Source of the DNA: Ruminococcus flavefaciens
Lineage (GTDB): Bacteria; Bacillota; Clostridia; Oscillospirales; Ruminococcaceae
Assembly (NCBI GenBank): GCA_023667045.1
Contig: JAMPAU010000011.1
Location: 1 to 58,213 of the forward strand
Reading direction: 5' to 3'
Length of the DNA: 58,213 bases
Shown: positions 7,337 to 15,600 of the stretch, one piece after another
Position numbering within the stretch: the stretch's first letter is position 1
Layout of the letters: every line of letters starts with the position of its first letter
Position numbers and translations under genes: made by a program
Notes under the pieces: generated by a model
Database searches by the model: none
What the model was told of the DNA's origin: nothing
Seen by the model: the letters and a program-made list of their open reading frames with translations, nothing else

Positions 7337-7927
7337 TTGATTAGTCAGAATGAAATAATATACCGTTCTGCTTGCTTATATTATCGTGAAAAGTTACAAA
7401 AATTAAGTTTACCGGAAAATCCTAAACGAATAATACTTAATACCGAAACAACCGGTCTTGACGCTTCTGAAGATGAAATTTTACAGCTATCAATCATTGA
7501 TGAAAATGCTGAAATATTGTATAATCAGTATTTCCAACCGGAAAAAGTACGACGTTGGTGTGAAGCACAAGCGGTAAACGGAATATCGCCGGAAATGGTA
7601 AAAAATTGTCCGCCGATATGGAGAGAACAGAATAAAATACAGTCAATTATAGATTCCGCTGACATTATAATAGGCTATAATACGTCGTTTGATATGGATT
7701 TTCTGTTTCATTCTGAGATATTTTCAACCGCTAAAATAGTTGATGTCATGGAAGATTTTGCAAAAATTTATGGCGAATGGAGCGAATATTTCGACAGCTA
7801 CAAATGGCAGAAATTATCTGTTTGTGCAGAATATTACCACTACGACTGGGGAAACGATAAATCACATGATTGTCTGACTTCTTGTCGTGCAACCTTGCAC
7901 TGTTACAAGGAAATGCAGAAAAAATAA
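7337..7927 (+). CDS. DEDDh exonuclease-like protein, probably inactive
   Basis: The fold is of the DnaQ/RNase T 3'-5' exonuclease superfamily. Motif I reads ILNTETTGL instead of the usual DxETTG, so the first metal-binding Asp is Asn. Motif II is present (IIGYNTSFDMDFL). Motif III reads SHDCLTSCRAT, where the usual pattern H-x4-D would need Asp at the position held by Ser. Two of the four acidic residues are therefore lost, and the protein may be a nucleic-acid-binding relic or an inhibitor. Start: TTG 7337 after AAAGGAG (7320-7326); an ATG at 7247 lies inside the previous gene. The 196-residue length is normal for a single-domain exonuclease. Confidence 0.75.
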   Translation: MISQNEIIYRSACLYYREKLQKLSLPENPKRIILNTETTGLDASEDEILQLSIIDENAEILYNQYFQPEKVRRWCEAQAVNGISPEMVKNCPPIWREQNKIQSIIDSADIIIGYNTSFDMDFLFHSEIFSTAKIVDVMEDFAKIYGEWSEYFDSYKWQKLSVCAEYYHYDWGNDKSHDCLTSCRATLHCYKEMQKK

Positions 7928-7940
7928 TTTTCTTTTTCAG
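7928..7940 (+). repeat. post-stop TTTTCTTTTTCAG motif (after the exonuclease-like gene)
   Basis: Begins at the base after TAA and continues TGAAGTAAAATACG, which leads into the hairpin at 7947. Confidence 0.75.
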
Positions 7941-7946
7941 TGAAGT

Positions 7947-7977
7947 AAAATACGCTCTTATTCCAGAAGCGTATTTT
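7947..7977 (+). terminator. hairpin terminator, 10-bp perfect stem
   Basis: AAAATACGCT (7947-7956) pairs with AGCGTATTTT (7968-7977) around 11 bases. The four Ts belong to the stem itself; an intrinsic terminator, probably bidirectional, separating the membrane-protein operon from the XRE genes. Confidence 0.6.
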
Positions 7978-8006
7978 ATAGAGTTATTGCAATTAAGGAG
8001 GTATAT

Positions 8007-8228
8007 ATGACATTTTCAGAAAGACTTATAGAACTTCGCAAGGAGAAAGGATATACACAATCAATGATAGCACAAAAACTTGGAATTTCCCGATATGCTG
8101 TAAGCGTAATGGAACGTGGAAAAAACAAAACTAATATTGATAGATTGTGTATTCTTGCAGATTTATTTGATGTCAGTATTGATTATCTTATTGGTCACAC
8201 AGATGACCCGATACTGCACAAAAAATAA
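8007..8228 (+). CDS. XRE-family transcriptional regulator 1
   Basis: A 73-residue single-domain Cro/C1-type helix-turn-helix protein (LRKEKGYTQSMIAQKLGISRYAVSVMERGKNKTN) with the usual tail DLFDVSIDYLIGHTDD. Start: ATG 8007 after AAGGAGG. The last residues, DPILHKK, are identical to those of the next protein, showing that the two are recent paralogues. Three such genes in a row suggest a repressor/anti-repressor switch for the ICE; the target sites are not known. Confidence 0.92.
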   Translation: MTFSERLIELRKEKGYTQSMIAQKLGISRYAVSVMERGKNKTNIDRLCILADLFDVSIDYLIGHTDDPILHKK

Positions 8229-8270
8229 AAAACATTGTAAATGATGTGTCAATAGGTTGGAGAAAATTTT

Positions 8271-8501
8271 ATGATAGAATTTAGTGAACGTTTAAAGGCT
8301 ATAAGAAAGTCTCAAAATAAAACACAAAAATATGTTTCCAGTGTTTTAAATATTACAGAGAGAAATTATCAAAGATTAGAATACGGTGAATCAAAACCAT
8401 CATTTGATACGCTTATATCACTTGCCGATTTATTCAACGTTTCAATTGATTACCTTGTTGGGCGTACAAATGACCCGATATTGCACAAAAAATCTGAATA
8501 A
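8271..8501 (+). CDS. XRE-family transcriptional regulator 2
   Basis: A 76-residue helix-turn-helix protein (IRKSQNKTQKYVSSVLNITERNYQRLEYGESKPS) ending in DLFNVSIDYLVGRTNDPILHKK, parallel to the previous gene. The recognition helix (ITERNYQRLEYGE) differs strongly from that of regulator 1 (ISRYAVSVMERGK), so different DNA sites are expected. Start: ATG 8271; GGTTGGAG at 8254-8261 serves as ribosome site. The stop is followed at once by the TTTTCTTTTTCAG motif. Confidence 0.9.
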   Translation: MIEFSERLKAIRKSQNKTQKYVSSVLNITERNYQRLEYGESKPSFDTLISLADLFNVSIDYLVGRTNDPILHKKSE

Positions 8502-8515
8502 TTTTTCTTTTTCAG
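8502..8515 (+). repeat. post-stop TTTTTCTTTTTCAG motif (after XRE 2)
   Basis: Begins at the base after TAA and continues TGAAGTAATATACATTCT; the tail matches that of the 7928 copy. Confidence 0.75.
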
Positions 8516-8550
8516 TGAAGTAATATACATTCTGTTAAAGGAGATGTTTT

Positions 8551-8877
8551 ATGTACAAAACGATAGAAGTTGCAACACGAATCAAAGAAACAGCTAAAAG
8601 AAATGGAATAAAAATTTCTGAAATGCTTTCAGCCTGTGGACTTAATATTAATACATTATCATCTATGATTAATCGTGGTTCGTGGATTCAGGCAAATAGT
8701 CTTGCCATAATTGCAGATTATCTTAGGGTTTCTGTGGACTATCTTCTTGGAAGAACAGAAAATATTTCTATAGAACAACCGGAAAATGAATTTTATTCAG
8801 ATGACAATATAATTAAAAATATGAAAATATCCATAAATGGCATAGAATATAAAATTGTTCCAATAAAGAAAATTTAA
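8551..8877 (+). CDS. XRE-family transcriptional regulator 3
   Basis: A 108-residue helix-turn-helix protein (GIKISEMLSACGLNINTLSSMINRGSWIQANSLAIIADYLRVSVDYLLGRTE) with a 35-residue C-terminal extension (INGIEYKIVPIKKI) that the two preceding regulators lack. Start: ATG 8551 after AAAGGAGATG. It is the last gene before an intrinsic terminator, so the three regulators probably form one unit upstream of the conjugation operon. Confidence 0.88.
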   Translation: MYKTIEVATRIKETAKRNGIKISEMLSACGLNINTLSSMINRGSWIQANSLAIIADYLRVSVDYLLGRTENISIEQPENEFYSDDNIIKNMKISINGIEYKIVPIKKI

Positions 8878-8885
8878 ATGTAAGC

Positions 8886-8920
8886 AAAAAGCAAGTCGTT
8901 CTGGCTTGCTTTTTTATTTT
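8886..8920 (+). terminator. rho-independent terminator
   Basis: AAAAAGCAAG (8886-8895) pairs with CTTGCTTTTT (8905-8914), loop of 9, followed by TATTTTT. It lies between XRE 3 and the ribosome site of the conjugation operon. Confidence 0.85.
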
Positions 8921-8936
8921 TAAGGAGGTTTTAACT

Positions 8937-10859
8937 ATGAGCATGAGTGATGAAGTCGCCGGTGCTGCTTTGCAGGTCAGTATGCAGGCTGCCGAAAAAA
9001 GTCTTGAAATCGGTCAGAGAGTTATCGACAGCATGATTGATAATATCGCTAAACTTCTTCAGGCTATATCCGCAAAAGAAAAACAGAAAAGTCCAAAATC
9101 AACCGATTTATCGGAAATAAAGTCGGGTATAGTGAGTATGTCTGAACTTGTCAAAAATGCAAAAAAGAACGGCGATACGCTGTCAACGTCAGAGAACGCC
9201 CTCACTAAAGACGACATGAAAAAATTAACCAGAATGGCGAAAAATTATGGTATTCCGATTGCTTTCACAAGCGACAAACACAAGGAAAATAATTATGCAA
9301 ATGTCCGCACAAGTGATTTGCAGATTTTTCAGAAAATGTGTACTGATTTAATGAAAGACAAGCTCGCTGAACGTCCGCAGGAGTTAGGCAATTTCAAGGC
9401 GAAAGACTGGGAAATTCCGTTCATTACAAATGAACTGAATAATTATGATTTATCGGCACAATTCGGAGTTACAAAAGACGGCGAAAAATTCTGTCTTTAT
9501 GAAAAATCCGACGAAAAAGCGATTATGATTGCAAGAAATGAATTTGTCAAGAAATGCGATGAAATCAATGCAAATATGACAGTTACCAAAAATGAAAACT
9601 TTTTTGTAATTCAGGATAAGCATTCCGGAAAAGAAATATCTTTTGAGGACGTTCCGTCACGTGAGGAACTTTCGGAACAAATTCAGAAAAATTTCGGTTA
9701 TGATAAAAACAAGGCTGATATTGCGTGTGCAAAATTCGGTGAAGAAAATCTGCATGGTGAGGAAAAAAAGAAATTTTTCAGCAAAAATCCGCAGAATAAT
9801 TTTTCAAAAGTTGACACAAATATCACGCTTCAGAATGAGAGCATTTACACAAAAAATTTCACTTGTTGGAGAGTAACGCCAAAGTCTGACAGAGTACCGA
9901 AAATTGTTTTTCAGGACGAAAACGGCAGATTTGCGGTACTTAATCCTGAAAAAATGACAAAGGCAAAAATGGCTGATATTCTGCAAAAAAGCCTGTTAAT
10001 CAGCGACAGAAAAACTATTGAAGCTCTGGTTGACAAGGCTGAAAAAGTCACTGATTACTATTCAAAACAGAACGAAAAAAATTTCAGTTTTGACTACAAA
10101 TTCAGCAAATCAGACTTTGATATGACAAATCCTGAAACGGTTTCCAACATGATTCGCACTGACGAAAATGGAAATACATTTACTAAAAAATTGCCGACAA
10201 ACAGCATTTCAAATGACATTCAGCGTACTGGAAAAGACGAATTTTTAGTAAAAAGTACCGTCAATGTATTGGAATTTGACCAGAACGAAAATGAGCATAT
10301 TTCCTCCGATACGCAGCAGCTCGTACTTTCTTTTTCAGATAAGAAAAATGCTATTCATCAGCTTATGGAACTTTACAAAAAACAAGGTATTTCAGAAGAT
10401 GTTGCAAAACAGATTTCAAAGGAAGTTTTTTCAAAAGCAGAATCGCAAAGTGCAGAAAAAGTGCTGAATATTGAGGAAATCCGTGCAGAAACTCAAGCCG
10501 GAAAAACTGAAACAAAAGTAATTGTCAAGTCGGGAAATCAGTCGGAAGAAGTTGAAATATCAGACCCTGAAAAAGCAGTAGAGGAAATCAGTAAAAAATT
10601 TGATGTTTCGCCTGAAACTGCTGAAACGGTTATTGGAAAAGTACAGGAAGATATTCAGGACAAAAAAATTATTGTCGTGGACGATATTCCGGAAGAAATT
10701 CCGCATGAATTTGATGAAAATGATATTCCACCAATTCCTGATGACTGGCATTTCAATGAAAATGATATACCGCCTGAAATTCCTGATTTTGCCGGAGATA
10801 TGCCGGAAATTCCGGACGCTCCTGACGTTCATATGCCAACTCCAAGAGGTAGAAGATAA
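8937..10859 (+). CDS. DUF3801/PcfB-like conjugation protein, long form
   Basis: A 640-residue soluble protein. The N-terminal 160 residues resemble the PcfB/DUF3801 proteins that precede the coupling protein in Gram-positive ICEs: a helical opening, then LTKDDMKKLTRMAKNYGIPIAFTSDK and a hydrophilic helix. The rest is a Lys/Glu-rich extension with repeated modules of about 150 residues (for example RELSEQIQKNFGYDKNKADIA, KMADILQKSLLISDRKTIEA and EEISKKFDVSPETAETVIGKV), each a short helical unit, ending in a Pro/Asp-rich tail (IPPIPDDWHFNENDIPPEIP). Start: ATG 8937 after AAGGAGG. The stop overlaps virD4 as TAATG. Typical family members are about 150-200 aa, so this is an extended version; the family call is moderate. 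Confidence 0.6.
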   Translation: MSMSDEVAGAALQVSMQAAEKSLEIGQRVIDSMIDNIAKLLQAISAKEKQKSPKSTDLSEIKSGIVSMSELVKNAKKNGDTLSTSENALTKDDMKKLTRMAKNYGIPIAFTSDKHKENNYANVRTSDLQIFQKMCTDLMKDKLAERPQELGNFKAKDWEIPFITNELNNYDLSAQFGVTKDGEKFCLYEKSDEKAIMIARNEFVKKCDEINANMTVTKNENFFVIQDKHSGKEISFEDVPSREELSEQIQKNFGYDKNKADIACAKFGEENLHGEEKKKFFSKNPQNNFSKVDTNITLQNESIYTKNFTCWRVTPKSDRVPKIVFQDENGRFAVLNPEKMTKAKMADILQKSLLISDRKTIEALVDKAEKVTDYYSKQNEKNFSFDYKFSKSDFDMTNPETVSNMIRTDENGNTFTKKLPTNSISNDIQRTGKDEFLVKSTVNVLEFDQNENEHISSDTQQLVLSFSDKKNAIHQLMELYKKQGISEDVAKQISKEVFSKAESQSAEKVLNIEEIRAETQAGKTETKVIVKSGNQSEEVEISDPEKAVEEISKKFDVSPETAETVIGKVQEDIQDKKIIVVDDIPEEIPHEFDENDIPPIPDDWHFNENDIPPEIPDFAGDMPEIPDAPDVHMPTPRGRR

Positions 10860-13312
10860 TGGCAAAAGTCGGTGTTAAAAAAACAAGTAAATTAACGCTT
10901 GTCGTTTATGGAATAGTAATTTTACTGGTAATTATTGCGTTTTGGTTTGTGGGAGCTGCTATGGATTTTGCCGTAAAACCGGACGGAAAAGTTGATATAA
11001 ATCTAATTGGCGACGGCATAAATAAAGTTATAATTGACCCTAAAATTCTTTTTTCTGCAATGAAAAATAAAGAAAGTTATGCTCCGAAAATGCTGTTTTT
11101 AGGCTTATGCAGTACCGGAATTTACGTACTTTATAAATATACAGAAGACAAAAAACGTCTTCATCGGCGTGGCGTTGAGCATGGTTCTGCAAAATGGGGC
11201 GATGAAAAAGAAATGAAATCGCTTGCCGAAAATACGGAAAAACCACATTTTCAACCGATTATTTCTGACGGAAAACGTATTTTTGATGAAAAGGGAAATT
11301 TCGTCGGAGTTACGGTTGATAACAATATTGTGCTTACAAAAGAAGTACAGCTTTCGTTAAATTCTCGGCAACATTTGCTTAATTTAAATGTCCTAATAAT
11401 CGGCGGTTCTGGTTCAGGTAAAACTCGATTTTACGCAAAACCAAACATAATGCAGTTAAATACATCTTATGTAATAACCGACCCTAAAGGCGAAATTTTG
11501 CAGTCTACAGGCAAAATGTTGAAAGAAGCCGGTTATGAAGTGCGTGTCCTGAATCTTATTCAAATGGAGCATTCAAACAATTATAATCCGTTCCATTATG
11601 TTTACGATTATAACGGCGATTTGTCGCAAGATAACATAAAAAAGATGATTAACGTGCTTTTCAAATCCACCAAAGGTGAGGGCGAAAAAGATGATTTCTG
11701 GAGTCAAAAGGGACAATCTTTGCTTGAAGCGATAACTTTTCTGCTTTTTGAAGAAAGTGAATACAACGCTGAATTTGACGAAAACGGAAAAATTATTCCT
11801 GAAACACGTGATACGTCACATCTTAATTTCTTTTCAGTTACAGAAAAAATGCGTCGGCTGCAATATCCACCAAGCAGCGGAAAAAGTCCGGACGGTTTTT
11901 TCCTTGAAAAAAATTCTGATGAAAGTGAAGAAGATTTCCGTGAAAGACAGTCAAAAGCGTTTTTGTGTCCGCTTGACAAAGATTTCATAGAACTTGAAAA
12001 ACGCAAGGGCGATACTCTCGCCGGACGTTTGTATAAGGAAGTCCGAAATGCTCCGGAAGAAACTGGACAGTCATTTTTATCAAGTGCGAATGTAAAAACT
12101 TTCATGTTCAACATGGACAACATGATGAATCTGACTTGTTGCGACAATATCAGACTTGAGACTATGGGCGACAAAAAAACAGCGTTATTTCTGATTATTC
12201 CGGCAACCGATACTACATATAACTTTTTGGTGGCAATGCTTTACACGCAGATGTTTGACGTTCTGGCAAACCGTGCTAACTTCAAATACGGCGGTACTTT
12301 GCCGGTTCACGTCCGCTGTATAATGGACGAATTTGCGAATATCGGGCAAATTCCAGACTTTGACAAAGTTATTGCTTTTGTACGTTCTATGGGAATGAGC
12401 CTGAATGTTATCATTCAGAATCTCGCACAATTAAAAGCCAAATACGAAAAAACATGGGAAGTTATAACCGGTAACTGCGACAGTCTGTTGTTTCTTGGTG
12501 GTCAGGAAGAAAGTACTTTGAAGTATATTTCTGAAGCTCTCGGAAAAGAAACTATTGATATAAGAGGTTACAACCGTACAAAAGGTAAATCTCCCAGTAC
12601 GTCCGAAAATAACAGCATTTTAGGGCGTGAACTTATGCAGCCAAATGAAGTTGCAACAATGCCCATCAGTGAATGCATTGTGCGGATACGTTCACATAAT
12701 CCGTTTTATTGTACGAAATTTCCGATAGAAAAACACGTGAATTTTAAGTTTCTTGAAGATTATGACAAGAAAAATGCGTTTGATGTGAAAACGGTTCATG
12801 CAGTAACTTTGCAGGAATTTACAGAAAAAAATATTAAAAAACAATCTTCTGAAATTACAGAAGAAATTCAGGAACAGGACAAGAAAATTGAAATTATTTT
12901 CAGTAAAAATGAAGTCCCTGAAATTGAATTTACAACCTATGAAGAAGCGGAACTGTATGCCGATGAAATTATCAACGACAGTGAAACTTTTTCTGAGGAA
13001 TATACTGATAAGGATTCGGCTGAATACGGAGAAGTTTCGGAATGGGATTCATTCGATTTGGGCGTACCCGTCAGACCGCCAAAGGAGGTGAATGATAATG
13101 ATGAAGAAGAAATTCCCACCATGTCAAAGGAATCCAACATAGAAAATGCCGTTTTCTATGAAGAACCTGATGAATTTTGTGAATCAATTGAAGATATTGC
13201 TGATGAAATTGACGCTGCTTTTGTAGACGTTGAGGAAACATATTCTGAGGCGTACAGCGATTTTGATTTACCGGAAGACGATTATGGGTTCTCGGACGAA
13301 ATGTTTGATTAA
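10859..13312 (+). CDS. virD4: VirD4/TraG-type coupling protein
   Basis: ATPase that links the relaxosome to the secretion channel. Two N-terminal membrane helices (LTLVVYGIVILLVIIAFWFV and MLFLGLCSTGIYVLY) are followed by the Walker A at about residues 181-190 (IGGSGSGKT), the TraG signature (YVITDPKGEIL), and the Walker B region (CIMDEFANIGQIPDFDKVI). After residue 640 there is an acidic extension of about 170 residues, not needed for the ATPase and unusual in length. Inside that extension, at 13082-13091, the gene contains AAAGGAGGTG followed by ATG codons in another frame. Start: ATG 10859, overlapping the stop of the previous gene. Confidence 0.95.
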   Translation: MAKVGVKKTSKLTLVVYGIVILLVIIAFWFVGAAMDFAVKPDGKVDINLIGDGINKVIIDPKILFSAMKNKESYAPKMLFLGLCSTGIYVLYKYTEDKKRLHRRGVEHGSAKWGDEKEMKSLAENTEKPHFQPIISDGKRIFDEKGNFVGVTVDNNIVLTKEVQLSLNSRQHLLNLNVLIIGGSGSGKTRFYAKPNIMQLNTSYVITDPKGEILQSTGKMLKEAGYEVRVLNLIQMEHSNNYNPFHYVYDYNGDLSQDNIKKMINVLFKSTKGEGEKDDFWSQKGQSLLEAITFLLFEESEYNAEFDENGKIIPETRDTSHLNFFSVTEKMRRLQYPPSSGKSPDGFFLEKNSDESEEDFRERQSKAFLCPLDKDFIELEKRKGDTLAGRLYKEVRNAPEETGQSFLSSANVKTFMFNMDNMMNLTCCDNIRLETMGDKKTALFLIIPATDTTYNFLVAMLYTQMFDVLANRANFKYGGTLPVHVRCIMDEFANIGQIPDFDKVIAFVRSMGMSLNVIIQNLAQLKAKYEKTWEVITGNCDSLLFLGGQEESTLKYISEALGKETIDIRGYNRTKGKSPSTSENNSILGRELMQPNEVATMPISECIVRIRSHNPFYCTKFPIEKHVNFKFLEDYDKKNAFDVKTVHAVTLQEFTEKNIKKQSSEITEEIQEQDKKIEIIFSKNEVPEIEFTTYEEAELYADEIINDSETFSEEYTDKDSAEYGEVSEWDSFDLGVPVRPPKEVNDNDEEEIPTMSKESNIENAVFYEEPDEFCESIEDIADEIDAAFVDVEETYSEAYSDFDLPEDDYGFSDEMFD

Positions 13313-13351
13313 CGCAATCACAAAAAATTTAAGAAAAGAGGATTTTTCAAA

Positions 13352-13864
13352 ATGAAGATTTCAAACAAGAAAACCATGTTTACAAGATTTGTAACAGCCA
13401 TGATTTCAACCCTTATGCTTATGGTTGTTTTTTCTTTCGGTGCAGTTTCCGTTATGGCTATGGCTGCCGACGAAGCTCAGGAAGTCGTTACCGTTGCAGA
13501 ACTTCCGACAGCTGATACAACCGAAAGTCTGGAGGTTACTCCCCTTGACGACATCACGGACGGAATTACTCTCGATACATATGCTCCGGAAATGCCCGAA
13601 GAACCGCACTTTGAAATGCTTGGTGCAGGTGGTTCAAGCGGTTCAGCTACAGCTGATAGTGCATACACAAATGTAATCAATTTCTTTATCACATGGTTAC
13701 GTCGTGTCGGTGCAATGGTTGCTCTCGTTGGTGCTATAATATTCGGTCTTGCAATCAAAAACAATGACGCTGACCAGAAACAGAACGGACTTCTCACAAT
13801 GGTAGCCGGATTTGTAGTATTTGCAATTTGTCTTGCTACTGATATGTTTGACCTGTTCTCGTAA
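13352..13864 (+). CDS. VirB2/TrbC-like pilin-type protein (single domain)
   Basis: A 170-residue secreted membrane protein. The signal peptide (FVTAMISTLMLMVVFSFGAVSVMAMA) is followed by an acidic Thr/Pro-rich spacer of about 65 residues, then a two-helix domain: F-F-I-T-W-L-R-R-V-G-A-M-V-A-L-V-G-A with the loop IKNNDADQKQNG and a second helix. This is the VirB2-like arrangement of small conjugation proteins in Firmicutes. The same domain occurs twice in the next gene. Start: ATG 13352 after AAGAGG. An RNA hairpin lies between the two genes. Confidence 0.75.
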   Translation: MKISNKKTMFTRFVTAMISTLMLMVVFSFGAVSVMAMAADEAQEVVTVAELPTADTTESLEVTPLDDITDGITLDTYAPEMPEEPHFEMLGAGGSSGSATADSAYTNVINFFITWLRRVGAMVALVGAIIFGLAIKNNDADQKQNGLLTMVAGFVVFAICLATDMFDLFS

Positions 13865-13894
13865 TTTTTTAAAGCTATACATACACATAAAAAA

Positions 13895-13928
13895 TTGTCT
13901 GTTCCGGCGGTTTTGTCGGGACAGGCAA
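13895..13928 (+). promoter_or_regulatory. intergenic hairpin between the two pilin-like genes
   Basis: TTGTCTGTTCCG (13895-13906) and CGGGACAGGCAA (13917-13928) form a 12-bp stem with two G-U pairs and a 10-base loop. No T-run follows, so it is more likely an mRNA-stabilising or attenuating element setting the ratio of the two products than a terminator. Confidence 0.55.
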
Positions 13929-13950
13929 TCTTAAAAAGGAGGTTTTTAAT

Positions 13951-14433
13951 ATGCTAAATCTGCTTGCGATACTTCCGACACCACCAACCGGCAGTCCTGC
14001 CGATATTGCACAGACCGGCTTGACATTTTTCAGTACGTGGATTGCAAGAATAGGCGGACTTGTCGCATTTATCGGAGCAATAAAATTTGCATTGTCAATC
14101 AAAAACGATGAAGCCAAAGAGCAGTTAGAAGCGATTCTGATAATGGTCTCCGGATTTATGATTGTCACGGCAATCCGGAATTTATCAATATTCAATATTC
14201 CGTCTGTGTATTCTGACGCTGCTGCAAATGCTGAATTTCAGGCAATACTTAATTTCGTTTCAACTTGGACAAGGCGTGTCGGTGCTGTCGGACTGCTTAT
14301 CGGCTCAACTATGTTCGGATTTTCCGTCAAAGACAACAACGCTGGTGGAAAAGTCACATCACTTAAAACAATGTCTGCCGGTGGTATGGTAATGGCGGTT
14401 TCTGCGATACTTCCGACATTTGCGAATATGTAA
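13951..14433 (+). CDS. tandem-duplicated VirB2-like membrane protein
   Basis: 160 residues consisting of two copies of the two-helix domain of the preceding gene: FFSTWIARIGGLVAFIGAIKFALSIKND (residues about 28-55) and FVSTWTRRVGAVGLLIGSTMFGFSVKDN (about 102-129), each followed by a second hydrophobic helix. The F-x-x-T-W-x-x-R-x-G signature is present in both and in the upstream protein. No signal peptide is obvious; four membrane helices are expected. Start: ATG 13951 after AAAGGAGG. It may be a fused pilin dimer or an adaptor at the base of the channel (inference). Confidence 0.75.
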   Translation: MLNLLAILPTPPTGSPADIAQTGLTFFSTWIARIGGLVAFIGAIKFALSIKNDEAKEQLEAILIMVSGFMIVTAIRNLSIFNIPSVYSDAAANAEFQAILNFVSTWTRRVGAVGLLIGSTMFGFSVKDNNAGGKVTSLKTMSAGGMVMAVSAILPTFANM

Positions 14434-14445
14434 GGAGTGATGATA

Positions 14446-15561
14446 TTGTTTGATTTAAAGAGAGTTGAAAACACAAGAAAACGAATTTATTTTTTAGTGA
14501 TTTTATTCGGAATAATGTGCATTTTTTCAAATCCGATTCTGGCACACGCTGATATTTTCGGATTTGAAGTACAGGATATTTACAAGGATATAACAACTAA
14601 TGTAAAGGAAACAAATGATATTCTCGGAAAGGCTTTTAAATTCGCACAATCTTCACCTTATGATGTTGTAAATGGAATTTCAGGAACGGCACAGGGAAAT
14701 ATAGCCGTTGCAATCCGGAACGCTTCAAAAACAATGGCACTTGTTGTAGCAACGCTTTTGCTTATGGTGGATTTTTTCAGAAAATCAGTTACATTTGAAT
14801 GGTCATCAAAGTGGGAAAATGTTTTGATATTCTTGATAAAAATTATCGTTATAAAACAAGTGGTTCAGAATGCAGATGTTATTGTAAGTCACATTTATGC
14901 CGGATTTCAGTCTATTAATAGTGTAGCTGTAGGCGAAGCACCTGATTTTTTGCCCTATGGTACGACAAAAGAATATTATATGGACATAAAGCAGAATATT
15001 GTTCAGCAAGCCAAAAAAGGTTGGTGGAACTTCTGGTATGACGTGGGTGCAGGTGAAATTTATGACCATTATTCCTATACAATTTCCGAAGAAGCTGTAA
15101 AAATGTTTTATCCGACAGCTACTTTTCCGTCGGGTACAGACTTAGGAAGTAACAAATTTCCTGAACCGACTACAGCTATGATGTTTATGCCAACTTTGGA
15201 AATCGTTTTCAACAAAATATATTTTTACATTATGAAAGCAGTCGCATATATCATTTTTGTAATATCAATAGGACGTGTTTTTGAATTATCAGTTTACACC
15301 ATTTTTGCCCCGTTACCGCTTGCAACTTTTGCATCAGAAACTACTCACGATGTAGCAAAAAACTTTCTGAAAAATTACATTTCAACGGTTTTACAGACGG
15401 CTGTAATTGTTGTAATGTTCATTGTTTACGTTGCTACAACTAAATATGTAACCGCAAATATGCCTGAAGTCCCGTTTGTACATTTTATTGTATTGATAGC
15501 ACTTGGACTGGGCGTTATAAAAAGCGGTGCATGCTCTAAAAAAGTATGCGGAATGGGATAA
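14446..15561 (+). CDS. VirB6/TrbL-like polytopic conjugation protein
   Basis: About 371 residues. An N-terminal signal-like helix (IYFLVILFGIMCIFSNPILAHA) is followed by an extracellular or amphipathic region and at least five membrane helices (TMALVVATLLLMVDFF, NVLIFLIKIIVIKQVV, YIMKAVAYIIFVISIGRVFEL, TAVIVVMFIVYVATT, FIVLIALGLGVI). The segment FELSVYTIFAPLPLATFASE is typical of the VirB6-like proteins found just before PrgI in Firmicutes ICEs. Start: TTG 14446, 8 bases after TAAGGAG; GTG 14437 and ATG 14440 are in frame but too close to the ribosome site. The stop is followed by the TTTTTCTTTTTCAG motif. Confidence 0.8.
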   Translation: MFDLKRVENTRKRIYFLVILFGIMCIFSNPILAHADIFGFEVQDIYKDITTNVKETNDILGKAFKFAQSSPYDVVNGISGTAQGNIAVAIRNASKTMALVVATLLLMVDFFRKSVTFEWSSKWENVLIFLIKIIVIKQVVQNADVIVSHIYAGFQSINSVAVGEAPDFLPYGTTKEYYMDIKQNIVQQAKKGWWNFWYDVGAGEIYDHYSYTISEEAVKMFYPTATFPSGTDLGSNKFPEPTTAMMFMPTLEIVFNKIYFYIMKAVAYIIFVISIGRVFELSVYTIFAPLPLATFASETTHDVAKNFLKNYISTVLQTAVIVVMFIVYVATTKYVTANMPEVPFVHFIVLIALGLGVIKSGACSKKVCGMG

Positions 15562-15575
15562 TTTTTCTTTTTCAG
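15562..15575 (+). repeat. post-stop TTTTTCTTTTTCAG motif (after VirB6-like gene)
   Basis: Begins at the base after TAA and continues AAAAGTAAATGAAAGGAG into the PrgI ribosome site. Confidence 0.75.
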
Positions 15576-15600
15576 AAAAGTAAATGAAAGGAGTTTTTTA

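Noticed and set aside
11704-12174. 156-codon open frame on the minus strand inside virD4
   Set aside because: Shadow of the Walker-containing virD4 frame; Ser/Phe-rich composition typical of antisense reading.
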